From Streptomyces sp. 130 (GTDB lineage: Bacteria > Actinomycetota > Actinomycetes > Streptomycetales > Streptomycetaceae): a stretch of DNA of 64,000 bases. The stretch is from positions 34,034-98,033 of the forward strand of contig NZ_VJNO01000025.1 of the NCBI RefSeq assembly GCF_007096885.1. The letters run 5' to 3'. The translations under genes and the position numbers were made by a program. Position 1 is the stretch's first letter. Each line of letters opens with the position of its first letter. Of the stretch, positions 7,893 to 15,391 are shown piece by piece. Under the pieces are notes generated by a model, which worked only from the letters and a program-made list of their open reading frames with translations, did no database searches and was not told the origin of the DNA.

Positions 7893-8957
7893 TCAGGCCG
7901 TGGGCGACGGCTTTTCCCGGAGGGCGTCGACCACCGCGCGTTCCAGGACCGCCGAGGTGTTCGTGACGGTCCCCTTCCTGCCCATGGCGGTGTCCCGGAT
8001 GAGGTACGTCCGCTCGCCCAGGTACGCCAGGGTCTTCGCGTCGAAGATCCAGGCGGTCCGCCGGCCCGCGCGCTCGTTGTCGCGGGCCACGCCGACGCCG
8101 TGCCGGCCGGCCGCGTCCACCGCGTCGGTGTCCACGCTCACGCCGGGAATCCTCGCCGCGGCCTTGTACAGGGCGGCGGCGGTCCTCGGCGGCATCACGG
8201 TCTCCCGCAGCAGCTCGCCGATGGCCTCGAAGGCGTCCTGGTCCGGGTCCCGCTCGTCGGCCGGGGTGTGGCGCGCGTCCTGGTCCGCGGTGATCTCGGC
8301 GGCGAGCCTGCGGAGCAGGGCGTCGGGATCGGTGGGCAGGGAGGCGAGCCAGGTGTACGTCGGCCGGTTGAGGCCCGCCGGGTAGCCGACGGGCTTCTCG
8401 CCGTCCGGGACGCCGACCCTGATCGGGTAGTACGCGCCGTCCTGGTGGATCAGCCCTTCGTCGATCACCGGTCCGGACTTCTGGGTCATCCAGACCTCGC
8501 GCTCGCCCGGCTCGCCCAGCTTCACCGGACCGCCGAACGCGCCCTCGTTCTCGGTCTGCAACGTCCTGACGTACACGTACTGGGCGTCGGTGACCTCGAT
8601 CGCTTCGCTCTTCGAGGCGACCGTGGCGATCCGGTCCAGCAGCACGGTCGCGCCGCGCGGGGCCGTGGCCGCGGCGGCGGTGCGGGGGGCCTCGTCCCGG
8701 CCGGTGACGGCGAGGGTGGTGAACAGGACCCCGCCCAGGGCCAGCCCGGCGGCGGGCAGCAGGACGGCGGGGCGCGGGAGGCGGCGGGGCCGGGGCCGGA
8801 CGGTCGCGCGGTCGCCGTCCTGGTCGATCAGCTGCATCAGGGTTTCCTTGTGGTGGAGATGGCGCCCCGGGGGCAGGTCCCGTTCGGCCGGGGCCGGCAG
8901 CAGCCGGGCCAGCTCCTCGCGTTCGGCCCCGGTGGGGCCAGAGGTGCGGTCGTTCAT
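7893..8957 (-). CDS. CU044_5270-type membrane protein, partner of the sigma factor
   Basis: The protein has 354 residues: a charged cytosolic N-terminus of about 60 residues, one transmembrane helix (PAVLLPAAGLALGGVLFTTLAV, about 68-89), and a long extracytoplasmic domain. The layout is that of the actinobacterial CU044_5270 family, found next to ECF sigma genes and suspected to act like anti-sigma or sensor proteins. Its ATG overlaps the sigma-factor stop as ATGA (8954-8957), so the two are translationally coupled. A zinc-binding anti-sigma HxxxCxxC motif is not present, so the regulatory role is inferred from context. Confidence 0.8.
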   Translation of the reverse strand: MNDRTSGPTGAEREELARLLPAPAERDLPPGRHLHHKETLMQLIDQDGDRATVRPRPRRLPRPAVLLPAAGLALGGVLFTTLAVTGRDEAPRTAAAATAPRGATVLLDRIATVASKSEAIEVTDAQYVYVRTLQTENEGAFGGPVKLGEPGEREVWMTQKSGPVIDEGLIHQDGAYYPIRVGVPDGEKPVGYPAGLNRPTYTWLASLPTDPDALLRRLAAEITADQDARHTPADERDPDQDAFEAIGELLRETVMPPRTAAALYKAAARIPGVSVDTDAVDAAGRHGVGVARDNERAGRRTAWIFDAKTLAYLGERTYLIRDTAMGRKGTVTNTSAVLERAVVDALREKPSPTA

Positions 8958-9619
8958 CGGGCTTCCTCCTGGATGGGCAGGGCCACGTACGCGGCCCTGC
9001 CCTGTACCTCTCCGCGACGGGGGCGGGGTTCCGCGGCGTTGTCTTTCCGTTCCCGGGCCAGCCGCTCGTCCGTGAGCCGCCTCAGCCGCTCGCGGGCGCG
9101 GGACAGCCGCGACCGCACCGTGCCCACGGGGACGCCGAGCGCCTCGGCGGCCTCCGCGTAGTCGAGGCCGGACCAGACGCACAGGGCCAGCACCTCGCGG
9201 TCCTGGCGGCGCAGTCCGTCCAGCACCTGCCGGACCGCGGCGAGCCGCCGGGTGTCGTCCACCTGCCCGGCCGCGGCCTCCGCGATGTCCGCGACGGGCT
9301 CGGGGGCGGGGCGGCGGGCCAGGAAGGCGAGGCGCCGGCCGGCGCCCCGGTTGGCGTTGCGCGCCTTGTTCGTGGCGATGCCGAGCAGCCACGGCAGCAG
9401 CGCTTCGCCCTCCGGTTCGACGGCCTGCCGGGTGCGCCAGGCGGCGAGGAAGGTTTCGGACATGACCTCCTCGGCCGTCGACCAGTCGCCCGTCAGCCGG
9501 TAGGCGTGGTTGTAGACGGGCCGCGCGTACTCCTCGTAGAGCGCGGCGAACGCCTGGCGGTCGCCCGCCCTGATGCGTGTGCGCATACGCTCCCGGTCTT
9601 CCTGATCATCACATCTCAC
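8954..9619 (-). CDS. ECF-type RNA polymerase sigma factor
   Basis: The protein has 221 residues. Region 2 is AFAALYEEYARPVYNHAYRLTGDWSTAEEVMSETFLAAWR, and region 4 is the helix-turn-helix LDYAEAAEALGVPVGTVRSRLSRARERLRR. I chose the GTG at 9619 because it yields a family-like lead-in (DDQEDRERMRTRIRAGD); an ATG at 9586 is a possible alternative. It directs RNA polymerase to a specific regulon and is co-translated with the membrane protein downstream, its probable controller. Confidence 0.88.
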   Translation of the reverse strand: MRCDDQEDRERMRTRIRAGDRQAFAALYEEYARPVYNHAYRLTGDWSTAEEVMSETFLAAWRTRQAVEPEGEALLPWLLGIATNKARNANRGAGRRLAFLARRPAPEPVADIAEAAAGQVDDTRRLAAVRQVLDGLRRQDREVLALCVWSGLDYAEAAEALGVPVGTVRSRLSRARERLRRLTDERLARERKDNAAEPRPRRGEVQGRAAYVALPIQEEAR

Positions 9620-9681
9620 ACCTCTGTCTCTCCGGCCGGCCCGGCCGGTTCCCGTGACCCCCACCACACCGGGGGTGCGCG

Positions 9682-10158
9682 TCAGACGGCGGCCGGTGCG
9701 AACTCCGCCGGCAGGCGCGGGGGATTCCCCCGGGTCCACACGATCCGCAGCGCGGTGGCGGAGATCCGCCAGCCGTCGGCCGTCCTGACCAGCTCGGTTT
9801 CGGTGTGCCCGGCGGAGACGAAGACATCGTCCGAGCCGTCCGCGAGGACGTGGGTGCTCAGCTGGGCGCCACGGACCGCAGCCCGGTCGCCGTCGATGTC
9901 GATGACGTCGTTCGTACCGAAATGCACGGTCCGGTCGAACAGTGCCATGCCCCGCCGCACGCGATCCAGCACGGCATCGCGGCCGTGGACGGTGCCGACG
10001 GGCATCTCGGCGGTGACGTCCTCGGTGTGGAACGCGCGGGCCCACTCGTCGTCGAGGACCCCGTGGTCCAGGGAACGGAGGTAGCGGTTCAGGAGGTCGG
10101 TGATCTCGGCACGGTCGGTCAGGTGTCGCAGCTGCCGCTGCACCTCTTCGGTATGCAT
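9682..10158 (-). CDS. SnoaL-like/NTF2-fold protein
   Basis: A protein of 158 residues with the SnoaL-like 2 layout: an N-terminal helix EITDLLNRYLRSLDHGVLDDEWARAF, then a curved sheet with HFGTNDVIDIDGDRAAV and ELVRTADGWRIS. The cone-shaped NTF2 fold binds small hydrophobic or aromatic compounds, and members may be isomerases, hydratases or binding proteins. The ATG at 10158 lies 6 nt after a -10-like element, so the message is probably leaderless. The SoxR/MerR-type palindrome in its promoter spacer suggests induction by redox-active or toxic aromatics. Confidence 0.8.
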   Translation of the reverse strand: MHTEEVQRQLRHLTDRAEITDLLNRYLRSLDHGVLDDEWARAFHTEDVTAEMPVGTVHGRDAVLDRVRRGMALFDRTVHFGTNDVIDIDGDRAAVRGAQLSTHVLADGSDDVFVSAGHTETELVRTADGWRISATALRIVWTRGNPPRLPAEFAPAAV

Positions 10159-10164
10159 GGCGCA

Positions 10165-10195
10165 AGCCTCAGCCCTCAAGCGGACTTGAGGTCAA
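10165..10195 (-). promoter_or_regulatory. SoxR/MerR-type promoter with 18-bp palindrome
   Basis: On the minus strand TTGACC (10195-10190) and GAGGCT (10170-10165) are separated by 19 bp, the overlong spacer typical of MerR-family targets. Inside sits CCTCAAG-N4-CTTGAGG (10191-10174), the same arms as the classical SoxR box. It points toward the SnoaL-like gene, whose ATG is 6 nt beyond the -10. No merR/soxR gene is nearby, so the regulator would act in trans. Confidence 0.6.
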
Positions 10196-10239
10196 GGCGT
10201 ACCCGCCGCGATGTCAGACCCGTCTGCGATGCTCCGGCC

Positions 10240-10701
10240 ATGGATACCGAGATGACGATGCAGCTGGTGATCGACTGTTCCGATCCGCAGCGGATGGTGG
10301 CCTTCTGGGCCGGGGCGCTGGGGTACGTCCCCGAGCCGCCGCCGGAGGGGCATGCCAGCTGGCGCGCCTACTGGCAGGACATGGGGGTGCCGGAGGAGGA
10401 GCTGCCGCCGGGCGTCGGGGACGTGCCGGAGTCGATCGTCGATCCCGCCGGGCACGGGCCGCGGGTGTGGTTCCAGAAGGTTCCGGAGGCCAAGGCGGTC
10501 AAGAACCGGTGGCACTTCGACCTCAAGGTGGGCGGGGGGCGTGCCGTCCCGCTGGAGGCCCGCAGGCAGCGGGTCGACGCCACGGTGGCGCGGCTGGTCG
10601 AGGCCGGTGCCACGGTGGCGCAGGTCAGGGAACTGCCGGACATGGACTTCTACGCCACCGCCATGCTGGACCCGGAGGGCAACGAGTTCGACGTGGTGTG
10701 A
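10240..10701 (+). CDS. VOC family (glyoxalase-like) protein
   Basis: The protein has 153 residues. Two beta-alpha-beta-beta-beta modules are visible: MQLVIDCSDPQRMVAFWAGALGY, then NRWHFDLKVG and MLDPEGNEFDVV at the end, the classical glyoxalase-like-domain closure. Members bind a metal or small ligand and include dioxygenases, isomerases and resistance proteins. An inserted loop (VPEEELPPGVGDVPESIVDP) is typical of the large Streptomyces paralogue group. ATG 10240 is used; an in-frame ATG 12 bp downstream is possible. It is divergent from the SnoaL-like gene. Confidence 0.85.
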   Translation: MDTEMTMQLVIDCSDPQRMVAFWAGALGYVPEPPPEGHASWRAYWQDMGVPEEELPPGVGDVPESIVDPAGHGPRVWFQKVPEAKAVKNRWHFDLKVGGGRAVPLEARRQRVDATVARLVEAGATVAQVRELPDMDFYATAMLDPEGNEFDVV

Positions 10702-10708
10702 CGGTGAC

Positions 10709-10738
10709 GGTCACCGCCGTTCGTCCACGGCGGTGACC
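10709..10738. terminator. Bidirectional hairpin terminator
   Basis: GGTCACCGCCG (10709-10719) pairs perfectly with CGGCGGTGACC (10728-10738) around an 8-nt loop. It sits between the convergent VOC and crystallin-like genes. Confidence 0.65.
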
Positions 10739-10755
10739 GGTCCGCATCCGGGCGC

Positions 10756-11070
10756 TCAGAGGATCTGGATGCTCTTGATCCGGGGCGGGTTGTTCGGGAA
10801 CGTGATGTCCGTCCAGCGGTTGATCCGGACCGAGTCCCCGTTGACGTCGTAGTAGATGAGGTCGTTGTTGCCGGTGACGATCCGGTCGGCCCACCAGCCG
10901 CCGAAGTCGGTCCTGCCCGCGTTGGCGTAGCAGTCGACGCTCCGACGGCCGTCGAGGTGCGAGTAGATCTTCAGGAAGTCCGCGCCGCCGTCGCACTCCA
11001 CATGGTCGATGGCGTGGGCGGACCCTGCGGGTACGGCGACGGTCAGCGAGGCCGCGGCGGCGAATGCCAT
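10756..11070 (-). CDS. Secreted beta/gamma-crystallin-like protein
   Basis: The mature part has about 85 residues with a Greek-key crystallin pattern (CYANAGRTDFGGWWADRIVTG, then RINRWTDITF) and Cys residues that may pair outside the cell. Homologous Streptomyces proteins include small secreted killer-toxin-like proteins; that activity is not shown here. ATG 11070 is the only standard start close to the signal peptide, but it leaves out a basic n-region. The same frame upstream reads RAGKRILAYLAMAFAAAASL, a better signal peptide with no ATG/GTG/TTG start. The true start is uncertain. Confidence 0.7.
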   Translation of the reverse strand: MAFAAAASLTVAVPAGSAHAIDHVECDGGADFLKIYSHLDGRRSVDCYANAGRTDFGGWWADRIVTGNNDLIYYDVNGDSVRINRWTDITFPNNPPRIKSIQIL

Positions 11071-11117
11071 GGCCAGGTAGGCGAGAATCCGCTTGCCCGC
11101 TCGGGCGAGGGCGGCGA

Positions 11118-12068
11118 CTACCGGGCCCCGATGTCGTAAGCGACCCCCTCGGAGACCGCCCGCAGCTTGTCCGGGTTGGCCACGTTGTGGATCGCGGTGA
11201 TGCGCCCCCGAGCGTCGAAGTCGAAGGTCACCGTGGCGATCACGCGGTCCGGGCCGCTGAACACGAGCCCCGGCCCGCCGTTGATCTCCGCGAGCCCGGC
11301 CTTCATGTCGGCGGGCTCCACGCCCTGGTAGGCGACCGTGCCGATCGCGGAGAACCAGCCGGCCACCGTGGCCGCTCCGGTCACCGGGCGCAGCGCCTGG
11401 CGGACCCTGCCGCCGCCGTCGGTCCACAGGGTGACGTCGGGGGAGAGGAGTTCGAGGAGCGCGTTGACGTCACCGCCCGTCGCGGCGGCGTGGAAACGTT
11501 CCGCCGCCTCGCGCTGCCGCGCCCGGTCCGCCTCGAAGCGCGGGCGCCGGGCCCGCACGTGCTCACGGGCGCGGTGCGCGGCCTGCCGTACCGCCGCCTC
11601 GGAACGCTCCACCGCCTCGGCGATCTCGGCGTGGCTGAAGGCGAACACCTCCTTCAGCACGAACACCGCGCGCTCCAGCGGACTGAGCGTTTCGAGCACC
11701 ACCAGCATGGCCATCGACACCGACTCGGCGCCCAGCGCGGCCGATTCGGCGTCCGGGACGGCCTCGGGAGCGCCCCCGCCGGTCAGGATGGGCTCCGGCA
11801 GCCACGGCCCGACGTACGTCTCCCGCTTGTACCGGGCGGACCGCAGCCGCTCCAGCGCCAGGTTGGTCACGATCCGGGTCAGGTACGCCTTGGGGTCGGC
11901 CACCCGCGAACGGTCCGCGGCGGACCACTTGAGCCAGGCGTCCTGCACGGCGTCCTCGGCATCTGCGGCGGTGCCGAGGACGCGGTACGCCACGGAGAAC
12001 AGCAGCCGCCGGTGCTCGAGGAAGACCTGCTGGCCGGGGTGGTCGAAGTGGTCGTCGGCGCCGGTCAC
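11118..12068 (-). CDS. ECF41-type RNA polymerase sigma factor with SnoaL-like tail
   Basis: The protein has 316 residues. Region 2 lies in LLFSVAYRVLGTAADAEDAVQDAWLKW, and region 4 near residues 140-180 (FSHAEIAEAVERSEAAVRQAAHRAREHV). The extra C-terminal NTF2-like domain of about 110 residues and the three hallmark motifs, WLPEP (about 89), DGGG (about 220) and NPDKL (about 300), place it in group ECF41 (SigJ-like). In that group the tail itself controls activity, in place of an anti-sigma factor. Its ATG overlaps the oxidoreductase stop (ATGA, 12065-12068), the standard ECF41 gene pair. Confidence 0.93.
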   Translation of the reverse strand: MTGADDHFDHPGQQVFLEHRRLLFSVAYRVLGTAADAEDAVQDAWLKWSAADRSRVADPKAYLTRIVTNLALERLRSARYKRETYVGPWLPEPILTGGGAPEAVPDAESAALGAESVSMAMLVVLETLSPLERAVFVLKEVFAFSHAEIAEAVERSEAAVRQAAHRAREHVRARRPRFEADRARQREAAERFHAAATGGDVNALLELLSPDVTLWTDGGGRVRQALRPVTGAATVAGWFSAIGTVAYQGVEPADMKAGLAEINGGPGLVFSGPDRVIATVTFDFDARGRITAIHNVANPDKLRAVSEGVAYDIGAR

Positions 12069-13282
12069 CTGTCACCCCGGACGCGGGTGAAGCGGCCTCC
12101 GCGCGGCCAGAACGCGCCGGAGGCGGGCATCTTCTTCATACGGCCGTACGTCGGCCAGGGCGAGGCTGTCACGGTCTCCTTGTACCGGACGGCCGCCGCC
12201 CCCACCAGGCAGATTCGGCGCGGGCTGCCGTCGGGCCGGGTGAACTGCACGACCGCGTCGCCCCGGCCCAGGCTCACCGGTGTGTGGTAGTAGCCGAACC
12301 GGAAGGGCCTGGGCGCCCTGCCCCTGAGGGCCCGGTCGATCGACAGCGCCGCGTGCACCCCGGTCGGCATGCCGCCCTGGCACGTCCCGTGCATGACCCC
12401 GTAGCCCTGGCGGATCGCCGCCGCGTCGCCGACCGCGTACACCTCCGGGTGCGAAACGGAGCGCAGCGCCCGGTCGGTGACGATGCGTCCGCGCTCGTCC
12501 ACCTCCAGGCCGGCGGCGGCCGCCAGCGGTGCCACCCGGGTGCCGCCCGTCCACAGGACCGCGTCGGCCGCGATGCTCTCGCCGCCCTCCAGCTCCACCG
12601 AACCGGCGAGCACCTTCGCCACGCGGACACCGCCGCGCACCCGCACGCCGAGCCGTTCGAGGGCGGCCCGCACATGCGCCGCCGCCTTGCCGTTCATGGC
12701 CGCGCCGGGCTCCTCGCCGCCGAGCAGGACGACATCGAGGCCGGGGTGCCGCTCGGCGATCTCCGCCGCCGACTCGACGCCGGTGAGGCCGGTGCCGACG
12801 ACGGCCACGGTGCCGCCGCCGGCGTCACCGAGGGTTCTCAGCCGGTCGGCGAGCAGGTGCGCGTCCTGGGCGCTGCTCAGGGTGTACGCGTAGTCGTCGG
12901 CGCCCGGCACCGCCGAGGTGTCGGCGACCCCGCCCAGCGCGTACACCAGCGTGTCGTAGGGCAGGACGCGCTCGTCGTCGACGCGCACGGTCCTGGTCCC
13001 GGCGTGCACCGCCGTCACCCAGCCCCGCGTGAACCGCGCGCCCGTGCCCTCCAGCATCTCCGGGATGCTCATCGCGTCGAGGGGGCGGCCCGCGGCGGTC
13101 ATGTGCAGCCGCATCCGCTCGGTGAACCGTTCCCCCGCGTTCACCACGGTCACCCGCACCGCGTCGCGCCGCTTCCCGGTCCGGGCCGCCAGCTGCACGG
13201 CGGCGGCCATGCCCGCGTACCCGGCCCCCAGAACCACCACGTGGTGCGTGCCGTCCGTCCTGGTCTCCCGCTGCGCGCTCAT
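12065..13282 (-). CDS. FAD-dependent oxidoreductase (NDH-2-like)
   Basis: The protein has 405 residues; ATG 13282 is preceded by GGAAGGA. The FAD-binding Rossmann motif is VVVLGAGYAGMAAAVQLA (about 15-32). The NAD(P)H motif is VAVVGTGLTGVESAAEIAERH (about 160), and VYAVGDAAAIRQGYGVMHGTCQGGMPTG is the second FAD motif. It transfers electrons from NAD(P)H to a quinone or another acceptor. Oxidoreductases of this class are the usual co-expressed target of ECF41 factors, and the next gene is exactly such a sigma factor. Confidence 0.9.
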   Translation of the reverse strand: MSAQRETRTDGTHHVVVLGAGYAGMAAAVQLAARTGKRRDAVRVTVVNAGERFTERMRLHMTAAGRPLDAMSIPEMLEGTGARFTRGWVTAVHAGTRTVRVDDERVLPYDTLVYALGGVADTSAVPGADDYAYTLSSAQDAHLLADRLRTLGDAGGGTVAVVGTGLTGVESAAEIAERHPGLDVVLLGGEEPGAAMNGKAAAHVRAALERLGVRVRGGVRVAKVLAGSVELEGGESIAADAVLWTGGTRVAPLAAAAGLEVDERGRIVTDRALRSVSHPEVYAVGDAAAIRQGYGVMHGTCQGGMPTGVHAALSIDRALRGRAPRPFRFGYYHTPVSLGRGDAVVQFTRPDGSPRRICLVGAAAVRYKETVTASPWPTYGRMKKMPASGAFWPRGGRFTRVRGDR

Positions 13283-13319
13283 GATCGGTCCTTCCTCCAT
13301 CGGCTGCTGACGACCAGGG

Positions 13320-13347
13320 GATGGGGGCGGGCGCCCCGGATGTGACA
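13320..13347 (-). promoter_or_regulatory. Candidate ECF41 promoter
   Basis: On the minus strand TGTCACA (13347-13341) matches the -35 motif reported for ECF41 factors. CATC (13323-13320) follows after 17 bp, close to the expected CGTC -10. It lies 38 bp upstream of the oxidoreductase ATG, consistent with autoregulation of the pair. Confidence 0.5.
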
Positions 13348-13371
13348 TGACGCGACTGTGGCGCGCGTCAT
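13347..13371. promoter_or_regulatory. 8-bp inverted repeat, possible operator
   Basis: ATGACGCG (13347-13354) and CGCGTCAT (13364-13371) form a perfect repeat with a 9-bp spacer in the divergent promoter between the oxidoreductase and the CGNR protein. A dimeric regulator, possibly the CGNR protein, could bind it. Confidence 0.35.
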
Positions 13372-13382
13372 ACGTAACTGGT

Positions 13383-13388
13383 TATAGT
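13383..13388 (+). promoter_or_regulatory. -10 element, leaderless CGNR gene
   Basis: TATAGT at 13383-13388 is a near-consensus -10. The transcription start would fall on the ATG at 13395. No ribosome binding site precedes that ATG. Confidence 0.45.
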
Positions 13389-13394
13389 GGTTAC

Positions 13395-13994
13395 ATGACG
13401 TCCGCGCCCTCGGGGCTCATCCTGCGGTCCACATCCGGTGCCGCCTACCGGTTCGACCCGGGGGCCCTGTGCCTGGAGCTGCTGACGACCGGCGGACCCG
13501 GTCCCTACCAGCGGTACGAGGTCCTGCGCGAGCCCGCCGACGTACGCGCCTGGGCGGAACGTTCCCGGCTGACCCCGACCCCCGAGCTGGCCGTCTCCGC
13601 GGCGGAGGTCGCGGCCGTACGGATGCTGCGCGACGCGCTGTTCCGGGTCGTCATCGCCCACATCCGCGGCGAACCGCACCCGCCCGGCGACCTGGCGGTC
13701 ATCAACGAGGCCGCCGCGCGCCCCGCCCTCGCGCCCGCCATCGCCCCGGACGGCAGCCGCCGGTGGGCCGGCACCCCCGGCGGAACGGCGCTGGCCGCCA
13801 CCGTCGCGCGCGACGCCGTCGAGCTGCTGACCGGCGCCCACGCGCACCGCATCCGCACCTGCGCCGCCGAGGACTGCCACCTCGTCTACGTCGACACCTC
13901 GCGCCCCGGCCGCCGCCGCTGGTGCTCGATGGAGCACTGCGGCAACCGTCACAAGGTCAGGGCGCTGCGCGCCCGCCACTTCGAGGAAGGATGA
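13395..13994 (+). CDS. CGNR zinc-finger protein (ABATE-type regulator)
   Basis: The protein has 199 residues. The N-terminal two thirds match the ABATE stress-domain layout (FDPGALCLELLTTGG at the start). The C-terminus is a CGNR zinc finger: CAAEDC near residue 155 and WCSMEHCGNRHKVRALRAR near 178, giving four Cys ligands and the name motif. These proteins are putative DNA-binding regulators. The next gene starts 3 bp after the stop, so the SRPBCC protein is co-transcribed and may be its partner. Confidence 0.88.
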   Translation: MTSAPSGLILRSTSGAAYRFDPGALCLELLTTGGPGPYQRYEVLREPADVRAWAERSRLTPTPELAVSAAEVAAVRMLRDALFRVVIAHIRGEPHPPGDLAVINEAAARPALAPAIAPDGSRRWAGTPGGTALAATVARDAVELLTGAHAHRIRTCAAEDCHLVYVDTSRPGRRRWCSMEHCGNRHKVRALRARHFEEG

Positions 13995-13997
13995 CCG

Positions 13998-14393
13998 ATG
14001 CCCACCGGACTCACCAGGGACGCGGGCTGGCAGATCGGCGTGTCCCGCACGCTGCCCCACCCCCCGTCCGTCGTCTGGGACTTCATCAGCGGCCCCGAAG
14101 GGCTCGCCCTCTGGCTCGGCCCGGAAGCGGCGCTGACCCCGGAGCGCGGCGCGCCGTACCGGACGGCTGCGGGGGTGACCGGTGAAGTACGCGGCTACCG
14201 CCCGGCGGACCGCATCCGCGTCACCCACGGCACCACCACCCTCCAGGTGGCCATGACCCCGGCCGCCGACGGCGCCCGCACGATGCTCCGCTTCCACCAG
14301 GAGCACCTGGCGAGCGCGGCGGACCGCGAGCGCGCCCGGACCCGCTGGCAGCACGTGATGGACGAGGTGGAGGCCGCACTGGACCGGCTGTAG
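13998..14393 (+). CDS. SRPBCC-fold (AHSA1-type) protein
   Basis: A protein of 131 residues with the START/SRPBCC pattern: VSRTLPHPPSVVWDFISGPEGLALWLGP at the start, a sheet with VTGEVRGYRPADRIRVTH, and the closing helix ARTRWQHVMDEVEAALDRL. The fold makes a deep hydrophobic pocket for a small ligand; the ligand is unknown. It follows the CGNR gene with a 3-bp gap, so it belongs to the same operon. Confidence 0.82.
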   Translation: MPTGLTRDAGWQIGVSRTLPHPPSVVWDFISGPEGLALWLGPEAALTPERGAPYRTAAGVTGEVRGYRPADRIRVTHGTTTLQVAMTPAADGARTMLRFHQEHLASAADRERARTRWQHVMDEVEAALDRL

Positions 14394-14482
14394 GCCGTGT
14401 CCGGTGACCGTCGTCGGCAGGACGCAACCGCCGGCCACCGCCGGTGTGGTGCTCCCGCCGGCGTGGTGCTCCGCCGACCGCC

Positions 14483-15307
14483 TCAGCCGTGCAGCGCGGC
14501 GAAGTCCAGCAGGGGCCCGGCGACCCGGGGCGGGTCCTCCAGGATCGGCGAGTGCCCCAGCCCCGGCAGCAGCTCCACCCGGGCGCCCGGGACGGCGCGG
14601 TAGTCGGCGGCGGACGAGGAGCGCCAGCGGCGGTCGTCCTCGCCGAAGAGCACCAGCAGCGGCTTCCCGAGCACCGCCAGCCGCTCCGGCAGCGCCCGCT
14701 CCTCCATGTAGGCGACGGTGGCCCGCATGGTGGCCGCGAAGGAGTGCGCGGTCATGGCGCGCACCTCGTCCAGCAGCGAGTCCGGCACCCGGTAGCCGGG
14801 ACGGCTGAAGCCCGTGCTCGCGAGCTGCCGGATCTGCTCGTCGCTCGGCGGCCACCGGGTGGGACCGGTGGCGCCGGAGCCGGTGGCCGTGAACGCGCCC
14901 ATATGCGGGCCGGTGTTGACGAGCACCAGCGCGGACACCAGCCCGGGGCGCTGCTCGGCGAGGGCCGTCGCGGTCACCCCGCCGCTGGAGTGCCCCGCCA
15001 CCACGGCCCGCCCGGCACCGAGCCGGTCCAGCACCTCGCCGACCCGCCGCGCCTGGTCGGGGATGGCGTAACGGCCGTCGTCCGGCTTGTCCGACCCGCC
15101 GTGCCCGAGCAGATCGACGCGTACGACGCGGTGGGTCCCGGGTGCCGTCAGCAGCGGCACCAGCGCGTCCCACGAGCGCGCCGAGGACGCCGAACCGTGG
15201 ATCAGCAGGAGCACGGGGGCCTCACGCGGCCCGTCCTCGCACACATGGAGGGTGTCGCCGTCGTCCAGCGTGAGGAGCGACGACCCGGTGATTCTCGAAG
15301 CAGTCAT
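14483..15307 (-). CDS. Alpha/beta hydrolase
   Basis: The protein has 274 residues from ATG 15307. The oxyanion motif is LLIHGSASSARSW near residue 35. The nucleophile elbow is VAGHSSGGVTA (Ser near 106), the acid is in LVLFGEDDRRW, and the His in LPGLGHSPILEDP. It is cytosolic and of standard length. The class includes epoxide hydrolases, haloperoxidase-like enzymes and esterases, so the reaction cannot be fixed. It is divergent from an AraC regulator that may control it. Confidence 0.88.
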   Translation of the reverse strand: MTASRITGSSLLTLDDGDTLHVCEDGPREAPVLLLIHGSASSARSWDALVPLLTAPGTHRVVRVDLLGHGGSDKPDDGRYAIPDQARRVGEVLDRLGAGRAVVAGHSSGGVTATALAEQRPGLVSALVLVNTGPHMGAFTATGSGATGPTRWPPSDEQIRQLASTGFSRPGYRVPDSLLDEVRAMTAHSFAATMRATVAYMEERALPERLAVLGKPLLVLFGEDDRRWRSSSAADYRAVPGARVELLPGLGHSPILEDPPRVAGPLLDFAALHG

Positions 15308-15391
15308 GCCTCTACCGTCGCGACCGCCCACGCCCGGGTATTGAACGAATGTTCCGGCCGGAGGGCGCGGTTCCCCTCGTAGCATGGAGGG

